Origin: Ilyomonas sp964658445
GTDB taxonomy: Bacteria > Bacteroidota > Bacteroidia > Chitinophagales > Chitinophagaceae
Direction of reading: 5' to 3'
Assembly (NCBI GenBank): GCA_964658445.1
Contig: CAZZZH010000054.1
Location: forward strand, 1 to 19,664
DNA length: 19,664 bases
In this document: one piece after another, positions 8,262 through 16,380 of the stretch
Layout of the letters: each line of letters starts with the position of its first letter
Position numbering within the stretch: position 1 is the stretch's first letter
The notes under the pieces: model-generated
What the model was told of the DNA's origin: nothing
The model's input: the letters and a program-made list of their open reading frames with translations, nothing else
Databases searched by the model: none
Program-made: the position numbers and the translations under genes

Positions 8262-8268
8262 ATCTATC

Positions 8269-8898
8269 TTATTGCTGACACAATGCTATTTGTTCATCTG
8301 TTTTATCGGCTCCCCAAGTTGGATACAGAGGTTTCTTTTCTTCTGTTTTATACAAATCGGCAGCTTTCTGAAAGATAGGAAGCGCAGCTTTTTTTCCGCC
8401 ACCAAATTGCTCCGGCGTGTTCACCACGCTCATGCCTTGCAGGTAATACAGGCGAGGGTTTTTTGGATCCATCTGCATTCCTTTTTGCAAAGCATCTGAA
8501 GCCTCTTTACCATACGTTTGCCAGCGTTCCTGCGGGTTCACCGTCATCTGCTGCACAGCAGCCATATCGCGCAGCGTCTGAAATTCAGAGTTGCTGTTGA
8601 TGGCTTCGCCTTTTGCAATCAGCGCCTTGGTTTCGTCAGCCAGCTTGTCTTTGTCCACGCTATTATCTACCCAGCCAATACGCACTTTTGCAAGTGCAGC
8701 CCAGTAGTAAGGCAACCACTGTGTTTTTTCTGCATCGCCTACGCGCTCGAAAGCAGCGGAGGCTGCATTAAGAGAGGCTGCAGATTTTGCAGAGTCGAGC
8801 ATAGCTAAATTTTTCTGCATTGCCATTGTGTACTTGTCAGATTGCGAAAACGCTGCAATGCTTGCCAGCATTGTAATCGAGAGGAGGAAGTGCTTCAT
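8269..8898 (-). CDS. Secreted TPR-like protein
   Basis: This is an exported protein of 209 residues. The chosen ATG (8898) gives a clear signal peptide, MKHFLLSITMLASIAAFSQ, with cleavage expected near AFS-Q. The frame stays open 19 codons further upstream, but that extension has no hydrophobic logic. The mature part is alpha-helical and TPR-like: the DALQKGMQMDPKNPRLYYLQGMS block and the later KKAALPIFQKAADLY pair look like tetratricopeptide helices. It probably acts as a periplasmic scaffold. It is 63 bp downstream of the 2TM gene in the TonB-receptor operon. The partner is unknown. Confidence 0.82.
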   Translation of the reverse strand: MKHFLLSITMLASIAAFSQSDKYTMAMQKNLAMLDSAKSAASLNAASAAFERVGDAEKTQWLPYYWAALAKVRIGWVDNSVDKDKLADETKALIAKGEAINSNSEFQTLRDMAAVQQMTVNPQERWQTYGKEASDALQKGMQMDPKNPRLYYLQGMSVVNTPEQFGGGKKAALPIFQKAADLYKTEEKKPLYPTWGADKTDEQIALCQQ

Positions 8899-8961
8899 TT
8901 TTTTTGATTTTGTATTGATTGTTTTGTAGTAATATGAATGCGTATAACCAGGCAAAGTATT

Positions 8962-9231
8962 CTATTGTTGAACACTTTCTTTTAATTTCTGGTACTCTCT
9001 TTCGGCCGAGAAAAGTTTTGTTGAATGATAAGCGCCTATGTACTGCCCGAGCATACCAATACCCCATCCTGATATTGGCCAAATCGGCCAGAAATAGGAG
9101 CCTCTGGTAGCGTACCAGATACCTACCAGTAATAAATTGACCAGTATATACACCAGCAAAGTTGTTTTAAAGCCTGCTCTGCGCTTTGCGGTCTGCCACA
9201 GCAAATCGTCTTTGTACAATTGATTTTCCAT
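8962..9231 (-). CDS. 2TM domain-containing small membrane protein
   Basis: This 89-residue protein has two hydrophobic helices (about 22-42, KTTLLVYILVNLLLVGIWY, and about 46-67) joined by a short turn. It has a charged N-terminus (DDLLWQTAKRRAGFK) and a charged C-terminal helix (AEREYQKLKESVQ). This layout matches the 2TM family, which in Bacteroidota occurs alone or fused to LytTR and histidine-kinase domains and has no settled function. ATG 9231 is preferred; the longer frame to 9312 would overlap the receptor gene and adds an implausible leader. It lies 67 bp after the TonB-dependent receptor. Confidence 0.82.
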   Translation of the reverse strand: MENQLYKDDLLWQTAKRRAGFKTTLLVYILVNLLLVGIWYATRGSYFWPIWPISGWGIGMLGQYIGAYHSTKLFSAEREYQKLKESVQQ

Positions 9232-9298
9232 AATAATGATTGATTTAATAGTTAAGATAAGATTCAATATTAGTGAGTGAATAAGTAATGTCCTATCG

Positions 9299-11548
9299 CT
9301 ACAAATTGCCATTGATTGCGTCCTGCGAGCGATCTATTCCCCAGCTAAAGAAAGCACCTATAAAATAGAAACGTTTAGCTGGTGGCGTTATTGGTTCTTT
9401 GTAAAAGCCGTTGTAAGAATAGTTGTAATTATAAACCAGATTGTATCCCAGCACATTCGTTACGCTGGCAAACAAAACCGTATTTGTTTTTGCGTTCGTT
9501 TTGCCAGCAGAAGGCACATAATACGCACTTATACCAAGTGTATTGTATGCTTTTGTTTTACCCTGGTCGGCAAGAAAATAATTTTTGTTGTTATCATCAT
9601 ACTGCAGATTGTAATAGGGTCTGCCGGTAGCAAAGCTATAGGTGCCGCTGATACCGGTTTTCCATTTCATAATAAAGCGTTTTACCACTAACGAAAGCGT
9701 ATTGTTTGCCGCAAAATTGGGCTGCAGTCGTTCCGGGTAATTCAGGTAATCTCTTTTTGTATCAAGGTAAGAATAACTAACCCAGTAGTCCAAATTCTTT
9801 ACACTTTTTTTATCTCTGAAAAACAGTTCAACGCCTCGCGCATAGCCGCCTCCGCTATTGTTATAAGTAGAATATTGATAGTTGATCGGCACAGTTTTTA
9901 CAAGATCATTATACTCTTTATAATAAGCTTCTATTCGAAAGATCCTATCGTTGCTGAGCTTCTGATAATTCACGATGTAATGAGTAGCTTTTGTATAACC
10001 GAGATTGCGTGTATAAAACAACTGGCTGTTTTCTGGTTTTTGATAAAAGATACCATATGCTGCCGATACCGATGCGCCTTCGCCCACTTTGTAGGCTAAT
10101 GATATACGGGGCGCCAGGTTCACTTTATCAATTATGGAAGAATGCTCGAAACGAGCGCCTAGCTTGGCTGCAAGGCTGTTGGTGAGATAGATATCTGTTT
10201 CTGCAAATAATGCCTGGTAATTGTCTGAGAGTTTGTAAGCAGAATCGTTGAAGCTATATTTACTTAATGAATTCCAGTACTCGCCGCCAAATCGGATGGC
10301 ATTGATTCCAGTTAGTTTTTTTTCAAACACAGCTTTTACCTGCCCAACATTATCAAGCCTTTCTAAAGAGAAATTTTTGTAGTACAGCCAGAACTTACTC
10401 TGGTCAAAATACTGTTGTTGGTTTTCTGCATTTTGTAATTGTTGCACTACGTTATCCTTGTTAGTACTGAAGCTGCTGCCAAGGTTCATCTTCCAGCCTT
10501 TCCCGAGGTTTTCGCGCCAGCTCAGATTGTTGTACCAGTTGATGTTTTTAATGCGAAAAGCATCTTTCAAAACCGTGCTGTCTATATCCGGGCGACGCAA
10601 GCCAAGATCGCTGTTGCCAAAGGTGGTATAATATTTTACCATGCCTCCGCTTTTCGTTTTGAAACGGAAATTCGCATCGCCATTGTTTAGCACCGGCATC
10701 TTAAAAAAATCGGGAGTTTGTTTTATAATATTGAAGTAAGCGATAAGATTTGTGTAGCCATAATTAATGCCCCACGAAGCCGTTTTTTTCTTATTTAAAT
10801 ATTGAATACCGCCACCTAAGAACAAGGGCGAAACCGACAGGTTAGCGGATGTTTTTTCAGGCAAATCGATGGATTCTAAAATGACTGCCGAGGATAAAGC
10901 CTGTCCATATAATGCAGAGTAGCCACCTGTACTGAATACCGTTCCTTTAAATAAAAAAGGAAGGAACCGACCACGGCTTGCAATGTCGGGAACAGATGCG
11001 AAATAAGGATTGTTCACCAAAGTGCCATCAATAAACTGTTTGGTTTCGTAGCCGGCACCGCCGCGTACAAATAAACCTTCCTGCTCGCCTACCTGTTGCG
11101 CACCCGGAAGGGTTTTGATAGCAGATGTAATGTCGGCATTGCCACCGCCTACCGTGGCAACATCTATCGAACTCAAAACGGTAACAGCACGCTTGCTATC
11201 ACCTGCCGCAAATGAGCCGGCAGTAACGGTTACCGCTTTTAACTCATCAAATTTTTCTTTGATGGAAAAGTTTGCTGTCAGGGCTTCCTGGGCTATGGTA
11301 ATATTCTGGCTTACTTCTGTAAAGCCAACGGCGGAAGCGGTTAAAACATGTGCGCCGGTTTCGGTAGTGGTAAACGAGTAATTACCGCTCGAGTCTGAAG
11401 TAGCGCCATCATAAGTGTCCTTTAATGTGATGCTGGCGCCGACGATTTTTTTGCCTCGAGAATCCTTCACGCTGCCCGAGATTTTTACCTGCGCAGAGGC
11501 AGAAAACAGGGTGAAGAAAAACATCGATAATAAGACAATAGGTTTCAT
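9299..11548 (-). CDS. TonB-dependent outer-membrane receptor
   Basis: This 749-residue outer-membrane receptor takes up a ligand using energy from TonB-ExbBD. The order is: signal peptide 1-20 (ending SASA-Q); carboxypeptidase-regulatory-like beta-sandwich at about 22-95 (ISGSVKDSRGKKIVGASITLKD); a TonB-box-like AVTVTAGSF; plug at about 105-225 (DITSAIKTLPGAQQV, LFVRGGAGYETKQFIDG, GGYSALYGQALSSAVIL); then the barrel to the C-terminus. No SusD-like lipoprotein is adjacent, so glycan import of the SusCD type is not supported; a metal chelate, cofactor or peptide is as likely. It is the promoter-proximal gene of a same-strand block with the 2TM and TPR-like genes. Confidence 0.93.
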   Translation of the reverse strand: MKPIVLLSMFFFTLFSASAQVKISGSVKDSRGKKIVGASITLKDTYDGATSDSSGNYSFTTTETGAHVLTASAVGFTEVSQNITIAQEALTANFSIKEKFDELKAVTVTAGSFAAGDSKRAVTVLSSIDVATVGGGNADITSAIKTLPGAQQVGEQEGLFVRGGAGYETKQFIDGTLVNNPYFASVPDIASRGRFLPFLFKGTVFSTGGYSALYGQALSSAVILESIDLPEKTSANLSVSPLFLGGGIQYLNKKKTASWGINYGYTNLIAYFNIIKQTPDFFKMPVLNNGDANFRFKTKSGGMVKYYTTFGNSDLGLRRPDIDSTVLKDAFRIKNINWYNNLSWRENLGKGWKMNLGSSFSTNKDNVVQQLQNAENQQQYFDQSKFWLYYKNFSLERLDNVGQVKAVFEKKLTGINAIRFGGEYWNSLSKYSFNDSAYKLSDNYQALFAETDIYLTNSLAAKLGARFEHSSIIDKVNLAPRISLAYKVGEGASVSAAYGIFYQKPENSQLFYTRNLGYTKATHYIVNYQKLSNDRIFRIEAYYKEYNDLVKTVPINYQYSTYNNSGGGYARGVELFFRDKKSVKNLDYWVSYSYLDTKRDYLNYPERLQPNFAANNTLSLVVKRFIMKWKTGISGTYSFATGRPYYNLQYDDNNKNYFLADQGKTKAYNTLGISAYYVPSAGKTNAKTNTVLFASVTNVLGYNLVYNYNYSYNGFYKEPITPPAKRFYFIGAFFSWGIDRSQDAINGNL

Positions 11549-11567
11549 AAAAAATAAATTGACATCA

Positions 11568-11599
11568 CAAACGTAGATTAGTTTATAATATAAACCAAA
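11568..11599 (-). promoter_or_regulatory. Promoter of the TonB-receptor operon
   Basis: On the minus strand a TTTG (11596-11599) is followed after 20 bp by TACGTTTG (11568-11575), a full match to the Bacteroidota -33/-7 arrangement. The predicted start near 11561 leaves a leader of only about 12 nt before the ATG, short but usable. The surrounding DNA is very AT-rich. Confidence 0.65.
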
Positions 11600-11677
11600 C
11601 TATTTTATAAATATTTTTATGAACGGTGAATTTTATGAAGAAATAGGTTGATAAAACTATGCTAACAAATCATCAGT

Positions 11678-11685
11678 TACGTTTG
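11678..11685 (+). promoter_or_regulatory. Candidate -7 box of the amidohydrolase gene
   Basis: TACGTTTG matches TAnnTTTG on the plus strand and would start transcription about 15-20 nt before the GTG at 11708. There is no -33 TTG at the proper distance. The box coincides with the left arm of the inverted repeat at 11679-11700. Confidence 0.35.
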
Positions 11686-11700
11686 TGCTTCAACAAACGT
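11679..11700. repeat. Perfect 8-bp inverted repeat, possible operator
   Basis: ACGTTTGT (11679-11686) and ACAAACGT (11693-11700) are perfect complements with a 6-nt loop. The same octamer ACAAACGT recurs at 11567-11574, within the -7 box of the divergent TonB-receptor promoter. It may be an operator for both genes or merely reuse of a promoter-like sequence. Confidence 0.6.
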
Positions 11701-11707
11701 CTTTGCT

Positions 11708-12880
11708 GTGGGTTATAGAAAATATGCGCCTTCTTTTTTGTTTGATGGCTTTCATCTGCAGACAAACAAAGGTTTAATAACGGATGAGAATGGCATAGTG
11801 CAAAGTGTACTTTCAAAAGAAGAGATAGGTGATGATGCAACAGAATTAAAGGGAATACTCTGCCCCGGGTTTATTAACTGTCATTGCCACTTAGAACTAA
11901 GCCACATGCGAGGATTGATACCGGAAAGAACAGGCTTGGTTGACTTTGTTTTTTCTGTAGTTACCAAGCGGAATTTTGCAGAAGAACAGATTCTTAAAGC
12001 TGTTGACATTGGTGAGAACGAAATGATAAGTAATGGCATCGTTGCTGTGGGAGACATTTGCAACAATGCTATTACATTCTCTCAAAAACAAAAGGGCAAC
12101 CTTGCTTATTATAACTTTATTGAAGCGAGTGGCTGGCTACCCGAAGTAGCACAAACAAGGTTGCATCATTCATTGAGTCTTTATGAATTATTCAACACTC
12201 TATCAACGATCAAAAATCTATCATCAACTGCTCTTGTTCCCCACGCACCTTATTCTGTTTCGCAGGAATTATGGTTTCTGTTGCAGCCTTATTTTCAAAA
12301 TAAAACCATTAGCCTTCACAACCAGGAAGCTCCTTTCGAAGATGAATTATTTACACAAGGCAGCGGTGATTTTACCCGCATGTACAGCTTGATGAAAATG
12401 GACAATAGCTTTTTTGTGCCATCGGGAAAAAGCAGTTTGCAAACCTATTTTTCTAAATTAAGAAATGCTCGAAACGTAATGCTGGTGCACAATACGTTTA
12501 CCAGAGAAGAAGATGTGTTGTATGCAAAAGCGCAGGCAGAAGTATGTCAGCAAAACTTGTTCTGGTGCGTTTGTATCAATGCGAATTTGTACATTGAAAA
12601 TGCGGTGCCGCCGATAGAAATGCTGATGAAAAATAACTGCAACATTGTTCTGGGAACGGATAGTCTTGCCAGCAATTGGAGCCTGAATCTATTGGATGAA
12701 ATGAAAGCATTGAAGAAATGTTTTCCCTTTATTACGAATGAACAACTCTTGCAATTTGCTACATCCAACGGCGCAAGAGCATTACAGATGGAAAACAAAT
12801 TGGGAAGCTTTGAACAGGGAAAAAAGCCGGGCGGTTTATTGTTAAATGAAGAGCTTAGCGAAGTGAGAAGATTGTTTTAA
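11708..12880 (+). CDS. Metal-dependent amidohydrolase (cytosine deaminase/TRZ-ATZ type)
   Basis: This TIM-barrel hydrolase or deaminase has 390 residues. Metal and catalytic residues are visible: H59-C-H61-LE (GFINCHCHLELSH), H179 (VPHAPYS), H204 with E207 (SLHNQEA), H261 (LVHNTF) and D318 (LGTDSLASN). The HxHLELS motif is typical of COG0402 deaminases, which include guanine, cytosine, S-adenosylhomocysteine and aminodeoxyfutalosine deaminases. Substrate choice cannot be decided from these residues. The start appears to be GTG (11708), because no in-frame ATG lies nearby and the first beta-strand (YRKYAPSFLFDGF) begins at once. It ends 2 bp from convergent recO. Confidence 0.9.
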   Translation: MGYRKYAPSFLFDGFHLQTNKGLITDENGIVQSVLSKEEIGDDATELKGILCPGFINCHCHLELSHMRGLIPERTGLVDFVFSVVTKRNFAEEQILKAVDIGENEMISNGIVAVGDICNNAITFSQKQKGNLAYYNFIEASGWLPEVAQTRLHHSLSLYELFNTLSTIKNLSSTALVPHAPYSVSQELWFLLQPYFQNKTISLHNQEAPFEDELFTQGSGDFTRMYSLMKMDNSFFVPSGKSSLQTYFSKLRNARNVMLVHNTFTREEDVLYAKAQAEVCQQNLFWCVCINANLYIENAVPPIEMLMKNNCNIVLGTDSLASNWSLNLLDEMKALKKCFPFITNEQLLQFATSNGARALQMENKLGSFEQGKKPGGLLLNEELSEVRRLF

Positions 12881-12882
12881 TC

Positions 12883-13620
12883 TCATCCCAATATCTCCTG
12901 CAAAATGGGAAGGCTGCGCATTTCGCCAAAGTCCTGGATATGCAGCGCTATAAATTGCTGATATAATTGTGTCAACTGCCTGCGGATAGTTCTGTTCAGT
13001 TGTATTGTCTCCAGGTCGTTATAGAATGTAATGTTCATAATATCTGAAGTGATTTTTGCCAGCTCTCCGCTGATGTAGTGAGGGTGAAGCGGTATATCGC
13101 TTATAAATACACCTTCCATTAAATCCAGCACTGGCGTAGCTTTGCTGTAGGTGCCTTGCAACTGAAAGCCCAGTTCATTGCTCAAATGAAGAATAAAATA
13201 AAGTGGCAGGTTTGCCGTAAAAGTATCGGTGCCTTTGTCTAACTGCTTCAGCGTATCTTCTATCAGGTAAAACAATTCGGGGTTGGCTTCCGGTTGTTTC
13301 AGGCTATGCAAAAGCAGCTCAACGATGTACATGGCCACCGAATTTTTTATGACATCGAACAGCACATCTTGATATAAAAAGCTCCAGTTGTACTCGCGGA
13401 TAAATTGCAGGTTTTTAAGGTCATTATGATACACCACCAGGTCCAGCATCGCCGCGGGTTGAAAATAGGTACCTTTTCCCTGTGTCTTTTTCCCACTTTG
13501 CCGAACGCCTTTTACAATATAGGTTTGAATGCCGAACAACTCAGTATAAATGGTCGTTACCACGCTGGTTTCGCCATACCGGATGGTGCGCAGAACGATG
13601 CCTTTTGTCTTATGCGTCAT
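12883..13620 (-). CDS. recO: DNA repair protein RecO
   Basis: RecO binds single-stranded DNA and SSB and, with RecR, loads RecA in the RecF pathway. The 245 residues match the usual length. The N-terminal OB fold opens THKTKGIVLRTIRYGETSVVTTIYTELFGIQTYIVKGVR, the family signature. The helical C-terminal domain includes ELFYLIEDTLKQLD and YFILHLSNELGFQL. No cysteines are present, so the zinc finger seen in some RecO proteins is absent. ATG 13620 fits the signature. A weaker promoter-like CAAAGTA lies just upstream on the complementary strand. Confidence 0.93.
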   Translation of the reverse strand: MTHKTKGIVLRTIRYGETSVVTTIYTELFGIQTYIVKGVRQSGKKTQGKGTYFQPAAMLDLVVYHNDLKNLQFIREYNWSFLYQDVLFDVIKNSVAMYIVELLLHSLKQPEANPELFYLIEDTLKQLDKGTDTFTANLPLYFILHLSNELGFQLQGTYSKATPVLDLMEGVFISDIPLHPHYISGELAKITSDIMNITFYNDLETIQLNRTIRRQLTQLYQQFIALHIQDFGEMRSLPILQEILG

Positions 13621-13714
13621 ACTCCATAAATATACAAAGTATTGCAGCAGCAGAGAGCAGTTTCTTTACAAGAAAACATTAATATTAGTAAGAAAAAAAT
13701 CGTTGTGCTCATCC

Positions 13715-14308
13715 TTACTCCGTTGCACTGTCATGCTCTATGGCTCTTTCTACATGACGGTCTGGAATAAGCCAGATGGCAGACTGAGCCGTAAATAAAA
13801 TACCTGAAATAACAGGGTTTACATAAGCCAGCGGGATGGCGAGCAGGTTAGTAGAAATAGAGATAACCGCTTTGGTGGTTTGTCGTCGCAGTGCGGCTGC
13901 CAGTTCGGGCGAAAGGGCATTGCTTTTTAAAATACAACGTTGTAATAAGGCATAGGCAAAGCCCGACATGATAGCTACGATTGCATACAGCGTAATGGTA
14001 TGCGGTGCAAAATGATTTTCTCCCATCCAGCCGGTGGCGATGGGGATTAAAGACAGCCAGAACAACAAGTGCAGGTTGGTAAGCATAATGCCGGAGTTAA
14101 TCTTTTTAACCGTATGCAGTAAATGGTGATGATTACCCCAGTAAATGCCCACAAGTAAAAAGCTGATGACATAGCTGAGAAACACAGGTATCAAGGGTTG
14201 CAGCGAATTCCAGCTATCGCCGTGCGGCACTTTCAGCTCCAGTACCATAATCGTGATAATTATAGCCAATACACCATCGCTAAAGGCTTCTAATCTGGTT
14301 TTGGTCAT
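13715..14308 (-). CDS. TMEM175/DUF1211-family membrane protein (putative potassium channel)
   Basis: This 197-residue protein has about six membrane helices and a first helix carrying the family signature R5-LEAFSDG (F9-S10-D11-G12). Bacterial TMEM175 relatives form tetrameric potassium-selective channels in which the first helix lines the pore. Function here is inferred from that signature and the length, which is normal for the bacterial single-repeat form. The histidine-rich GNHHHLLHTVKKINSG and the NLHLLFWLSLIP segments also fit the family. ATG 14308 places the signature at the expected distance; the TTG at 14341 is less likely. It is divergent from the next gene. Confidence 0.85.
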   Translation of the reverse strand: MTKTRLEAFSDGVLAIIITIMVLELKVPHGDSWNSLQPLIPVFLSYVISFLLVGIYWGNHHHLLHTVKKINSGIMLTNLHLLFWLSLIPIATGWMGENHFAPHTITLYAIVAIMSGFAYALLQRCILKSNALSPELAAALRRQTTKAVISISTNLLAIPLAYVNPVISGILFTAQSAIWLIPDRHVERAIEHDSATE

Positions 14309-14380
14309 GTGGTATCGATTGGCTTGCAAATTAGACAACAAATGCAGAAGCCGTATTGAAAAAGAAAGCTGCCTGCATGT

Positions 14381-15901
14381 ATGATACTTGCAGCGTTTTA
14401 CGTTACTATTGCATCATCAACTACAACTGTGCTTGTGAGGCGATCCTATCTTTCCGTTTTGTTCTTTATAGCTTGTATTGCCTGCGCCCGGGCTCAGTCT
14501 TATACTGGCTACGATGTAGCTTCCTACACCGGGGTTTACGGCACTTTATTTAACCCTGCCAACATTTTAGATCATCGCTTTCGTGCCGATGTAAACCTGT
14601 TGGGTTTTGGCTTTGGTTTTCAAAACAATGTGCTCAGCCTCGACTTAGGCGACAAAACAAACTACACACGTGTGCCGCTTCCCATTACCAAAACCGGGCG
14701 GGGTGCGGCTTTTTCTGATATTTTAGGACCCGGTTTTATGCTTCGCCTGAACGATAAAAACGCAATTGCGGTTACCTCGCGATTCCGTTTCCAGGGCAAT
14801 GCCGACCGGCTCGACCCGAACCTGCTCAACATTGCCCTGCAGGACGATCCTACACAATTCAACCAATCTTCAATCAACATCAAGGGTGGTTCTTTGCAGG
14901 CGCATGCCTGGAACGAGCTTGCCTTTACCTACAGCCGCCAGATTGGTATTACCGATTATGGCGTGTGGAAGGCAGCCGTGTCTTTAAAATTATTAGGTGG
15001 CCAGGGCGGCGCTTACCTTACGGCAAATCATCTTTCGTTTACCTACAACGATTCCGTTACAGCCGATGTATCGCAGCTTCTCAAGTATGGTGGCGCCGTT
15101 AATTCCACCGGCAATATCAACATCAACTATTCCGATTTTATGGATGACTGGGATAACCAGTACCAGTATAAATTTTTCCGGCAGCCCGGCGTTGGCGCCG
15201 ATATCGGCGTTACCTACGAATACCGCGATGTCATGCAGGTTTACGAAACTGCCTACAACGAAGAAACCAACAATTACCGGTGGAAAGCCGGCGCTTCCAT
15301 CAGCGATATCGGCAGCATCCGCTACCGCTCGTCGCCCAACTCCTACAACACACACCTTACCGGGCAGCAATATATTTTTCAGGACCTCGTTATACCTCCC
15401 GACAGCACCACGCTGGTAAGCATTGCCAACTTCTACAAACGCAAGTTTCCAGGTCGCCAGTCCGACACGCATTTTACCATGGACCTGCCCACCACGCTCC
15501 ATCTTACTTTCGATTATAGCTTTAATCCCTGGCTCTCCGCAGCAGCCCATTTTTCTATGCCCATCATCACCTCGCAGCCGGCTTATTACACCGGTACGCA
15601 TACGCTGGCGCAGCTATCGGTTACACCCCGCGCCGAGCTTTCATGGGTGGGCTTTTATTTGCCGTTTACCTACCAGTTTGCCGGCGGTTTCCAAAGCGGC
15701 ATGGCGTTCCGGCTGGGTCCGCTTACCATTGGTTCGGCATCGCTTATCAACCTGGGTGTGCTTCGCAAAGGGCGTAGCGCCGATGCCTACTTCATCCTGC
15801 GCGTGCCCCTGTTCAAACCCCGGCCTTACGAAAATGAAGAAATACCAGAAGACCTGAAATGGAGCCGGCGGCAGAAACGCCTGTTGAATTGCCCTAAGTA
15901 A
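14381..15901 (+). CDS. DUF5723-like outer-membrane protein
   Basis: This exported protein of up to 506 residues has a hydrophobic signal segment, LSVLFFIACIACARAQ, cleaved near ARA-Q. The mature start, with a Y-G-x-L-F-NPAN segment followed by RADVNLLGFGFGF, matches the pattern of DUF5723, a Bacteroidota family probably forming outer-membrane beta-barrels. The rest is rich in alternating aromatic and glycine strands. ATG 14381 gives a long pre-signal stretch; GTG 14435 (MRRSYLSVLFF...) gives a more normal signal peptide, so the true start is undecided. The C-terminus (WSRRQKRLLNCPK) is basic and not a barrel end, so the last strand is probably earlier. The DNA is richer in G+C than its neighbours. 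Function unknown. Confidence 0.82.
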   Translation: MILAAFYVTIASSTTTVLVRRSYLSVLFFIACIACARAQSYTGYDVASYTGVYGTLFNPANILDHRFRADVNLLGFGFGFQNNVLSLDLGDKTNYTRVPLPITKTGRGAAFSDILGPGFMLRLNDKNAIAVTSRFRFQGNADRLDPNLLNIALQDDPTQFNQSSINIKGGSLQAHAWNELAFTYSRQIGITDYGVWKAAVSLKLLGGQGGAYLTANHLSFTYNDSVTADVSQLLKYGGAVNSTGNININYSDFMDDWDNQYQYKFFRQPGVGADIGVTYEYRDVMQVYETAYNEETNNYRWKAGASISDIGSIRYRSSPNSYNTHLTGQQYIFQDLVIPPDSTTLVSIANFYKRKFPGRQSDTHFTMDLPTTLHLTFDYSFNPWLSAAAHFSMPIITSQPAYYTGTHTLAQLSVTPRAELSWVGFYLPFTYQFAGGFQSGMAFRLGPLTIGSASLINLGVLRKGRSADAYFILRVPLFKPRPYENEEIPEDLKWSRRQKRLLNCPK

Positions 15902-16158
15902 ATAGATAAGCACCGGCAGAGAGCAGCCGGAAATACAGGAACAGCCATTATGGACCAGAAGCCAGCAACTCCGGTTAAGCCCAGTTGCGTCGCACTCTTG
16001 TACGCCTTGTCCGCTATTCGGGCTGTGCGCGCCGGCAGGCACAGAAAGCCATCCTTCGCTGCTTTTTTGCCTAAAAAACACTTCTCATCTTTCAGGTGAT
16101 AATCGGTAAAATGCTCAATAATCTGATTTTGACTGGTTCCTTCTCTCTAATTTCTTCC

Positions 16159-16380
16159 AATAAGCTTATTATATCCCATTCCTAAAAGGGAATCGAGCAT
16201 AATAAGCTTATTGGATGCCATTCTTTACGGGGAATCGGACATAATAAGTTTATTGAGCCTCATTCCTTGAAAGGAATTGCATATAATAAGCTTATTGCAC
16301 ACGATTCCTTTTCCGGAATCGAGCATAATAAGTTCATTATATGCAATTCCTTTTCAGGAATGGGGTATAATAAGTTTATT
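16159..16380. repeat. 42-bp tandem array of palindromes (five units plus a terminal half)
   Basis: AATAAGCTTATT or a one- or two-base variant (AATAAGTTTATT, AATAAGTTCATT) starts at 16159, 16201, 16243, 16285, 16327 and 16369, always exactly 42 bp apart. Between copies lie 30-bp intervals, each with a central ATTCC...GGAAT dyad and loops of 4-6 nt; in the second unit it is reduced to ATTC...GAAT. Flanks differ but often still pair, for example CTTATTAT with ATAATAAG around the first interval. The intervals are related to each other, so this is a degenerate tandem repeat, not a CRISPR. No flanking transposase or integrase is present. Confidence 0.92.

Noticed and set aside
8899..8955. N-terminal extension of the TPR-like protein
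   Set aside because: Nineteen extra polar residues would precede a textbook signal peptide; ATG 8898 is the natural start.
9232..9312. N-terminal extension of the 2TM protein overlapping the receptor gene
   Set aside because: It would add an unrelated hydrophobic leader and overlap; the 2TM family starts at ATG 9231.
9299..11548. SusCD-type polysaccharide utilisation locus
   Set aside because: No SusD-like lipoprotein, glycoside hydrolase or hybrid/ECF regulator lies next to the receptor.
14993..15601. 202-residue open frame opposite the DUF5723 gene
   Set aside because: Low-complexity V/G/I-rich translation, no start context, and it is fully explained by the GC-rich codon use of the sense gene.
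15641..16081. 146-residue minus-strand frame running from the DUF5723 gene into the intergenic region
   Set aside because: Mostly antisense to a well-supported gene; the unique part has no recognisable domain or promoter.
16159..16380. CRISPR array
   Set aside because: The 12-bp 'repeat' is far too short and palindromic, the 30-bp 'spacers' are related to each other, and no cas gene is present.
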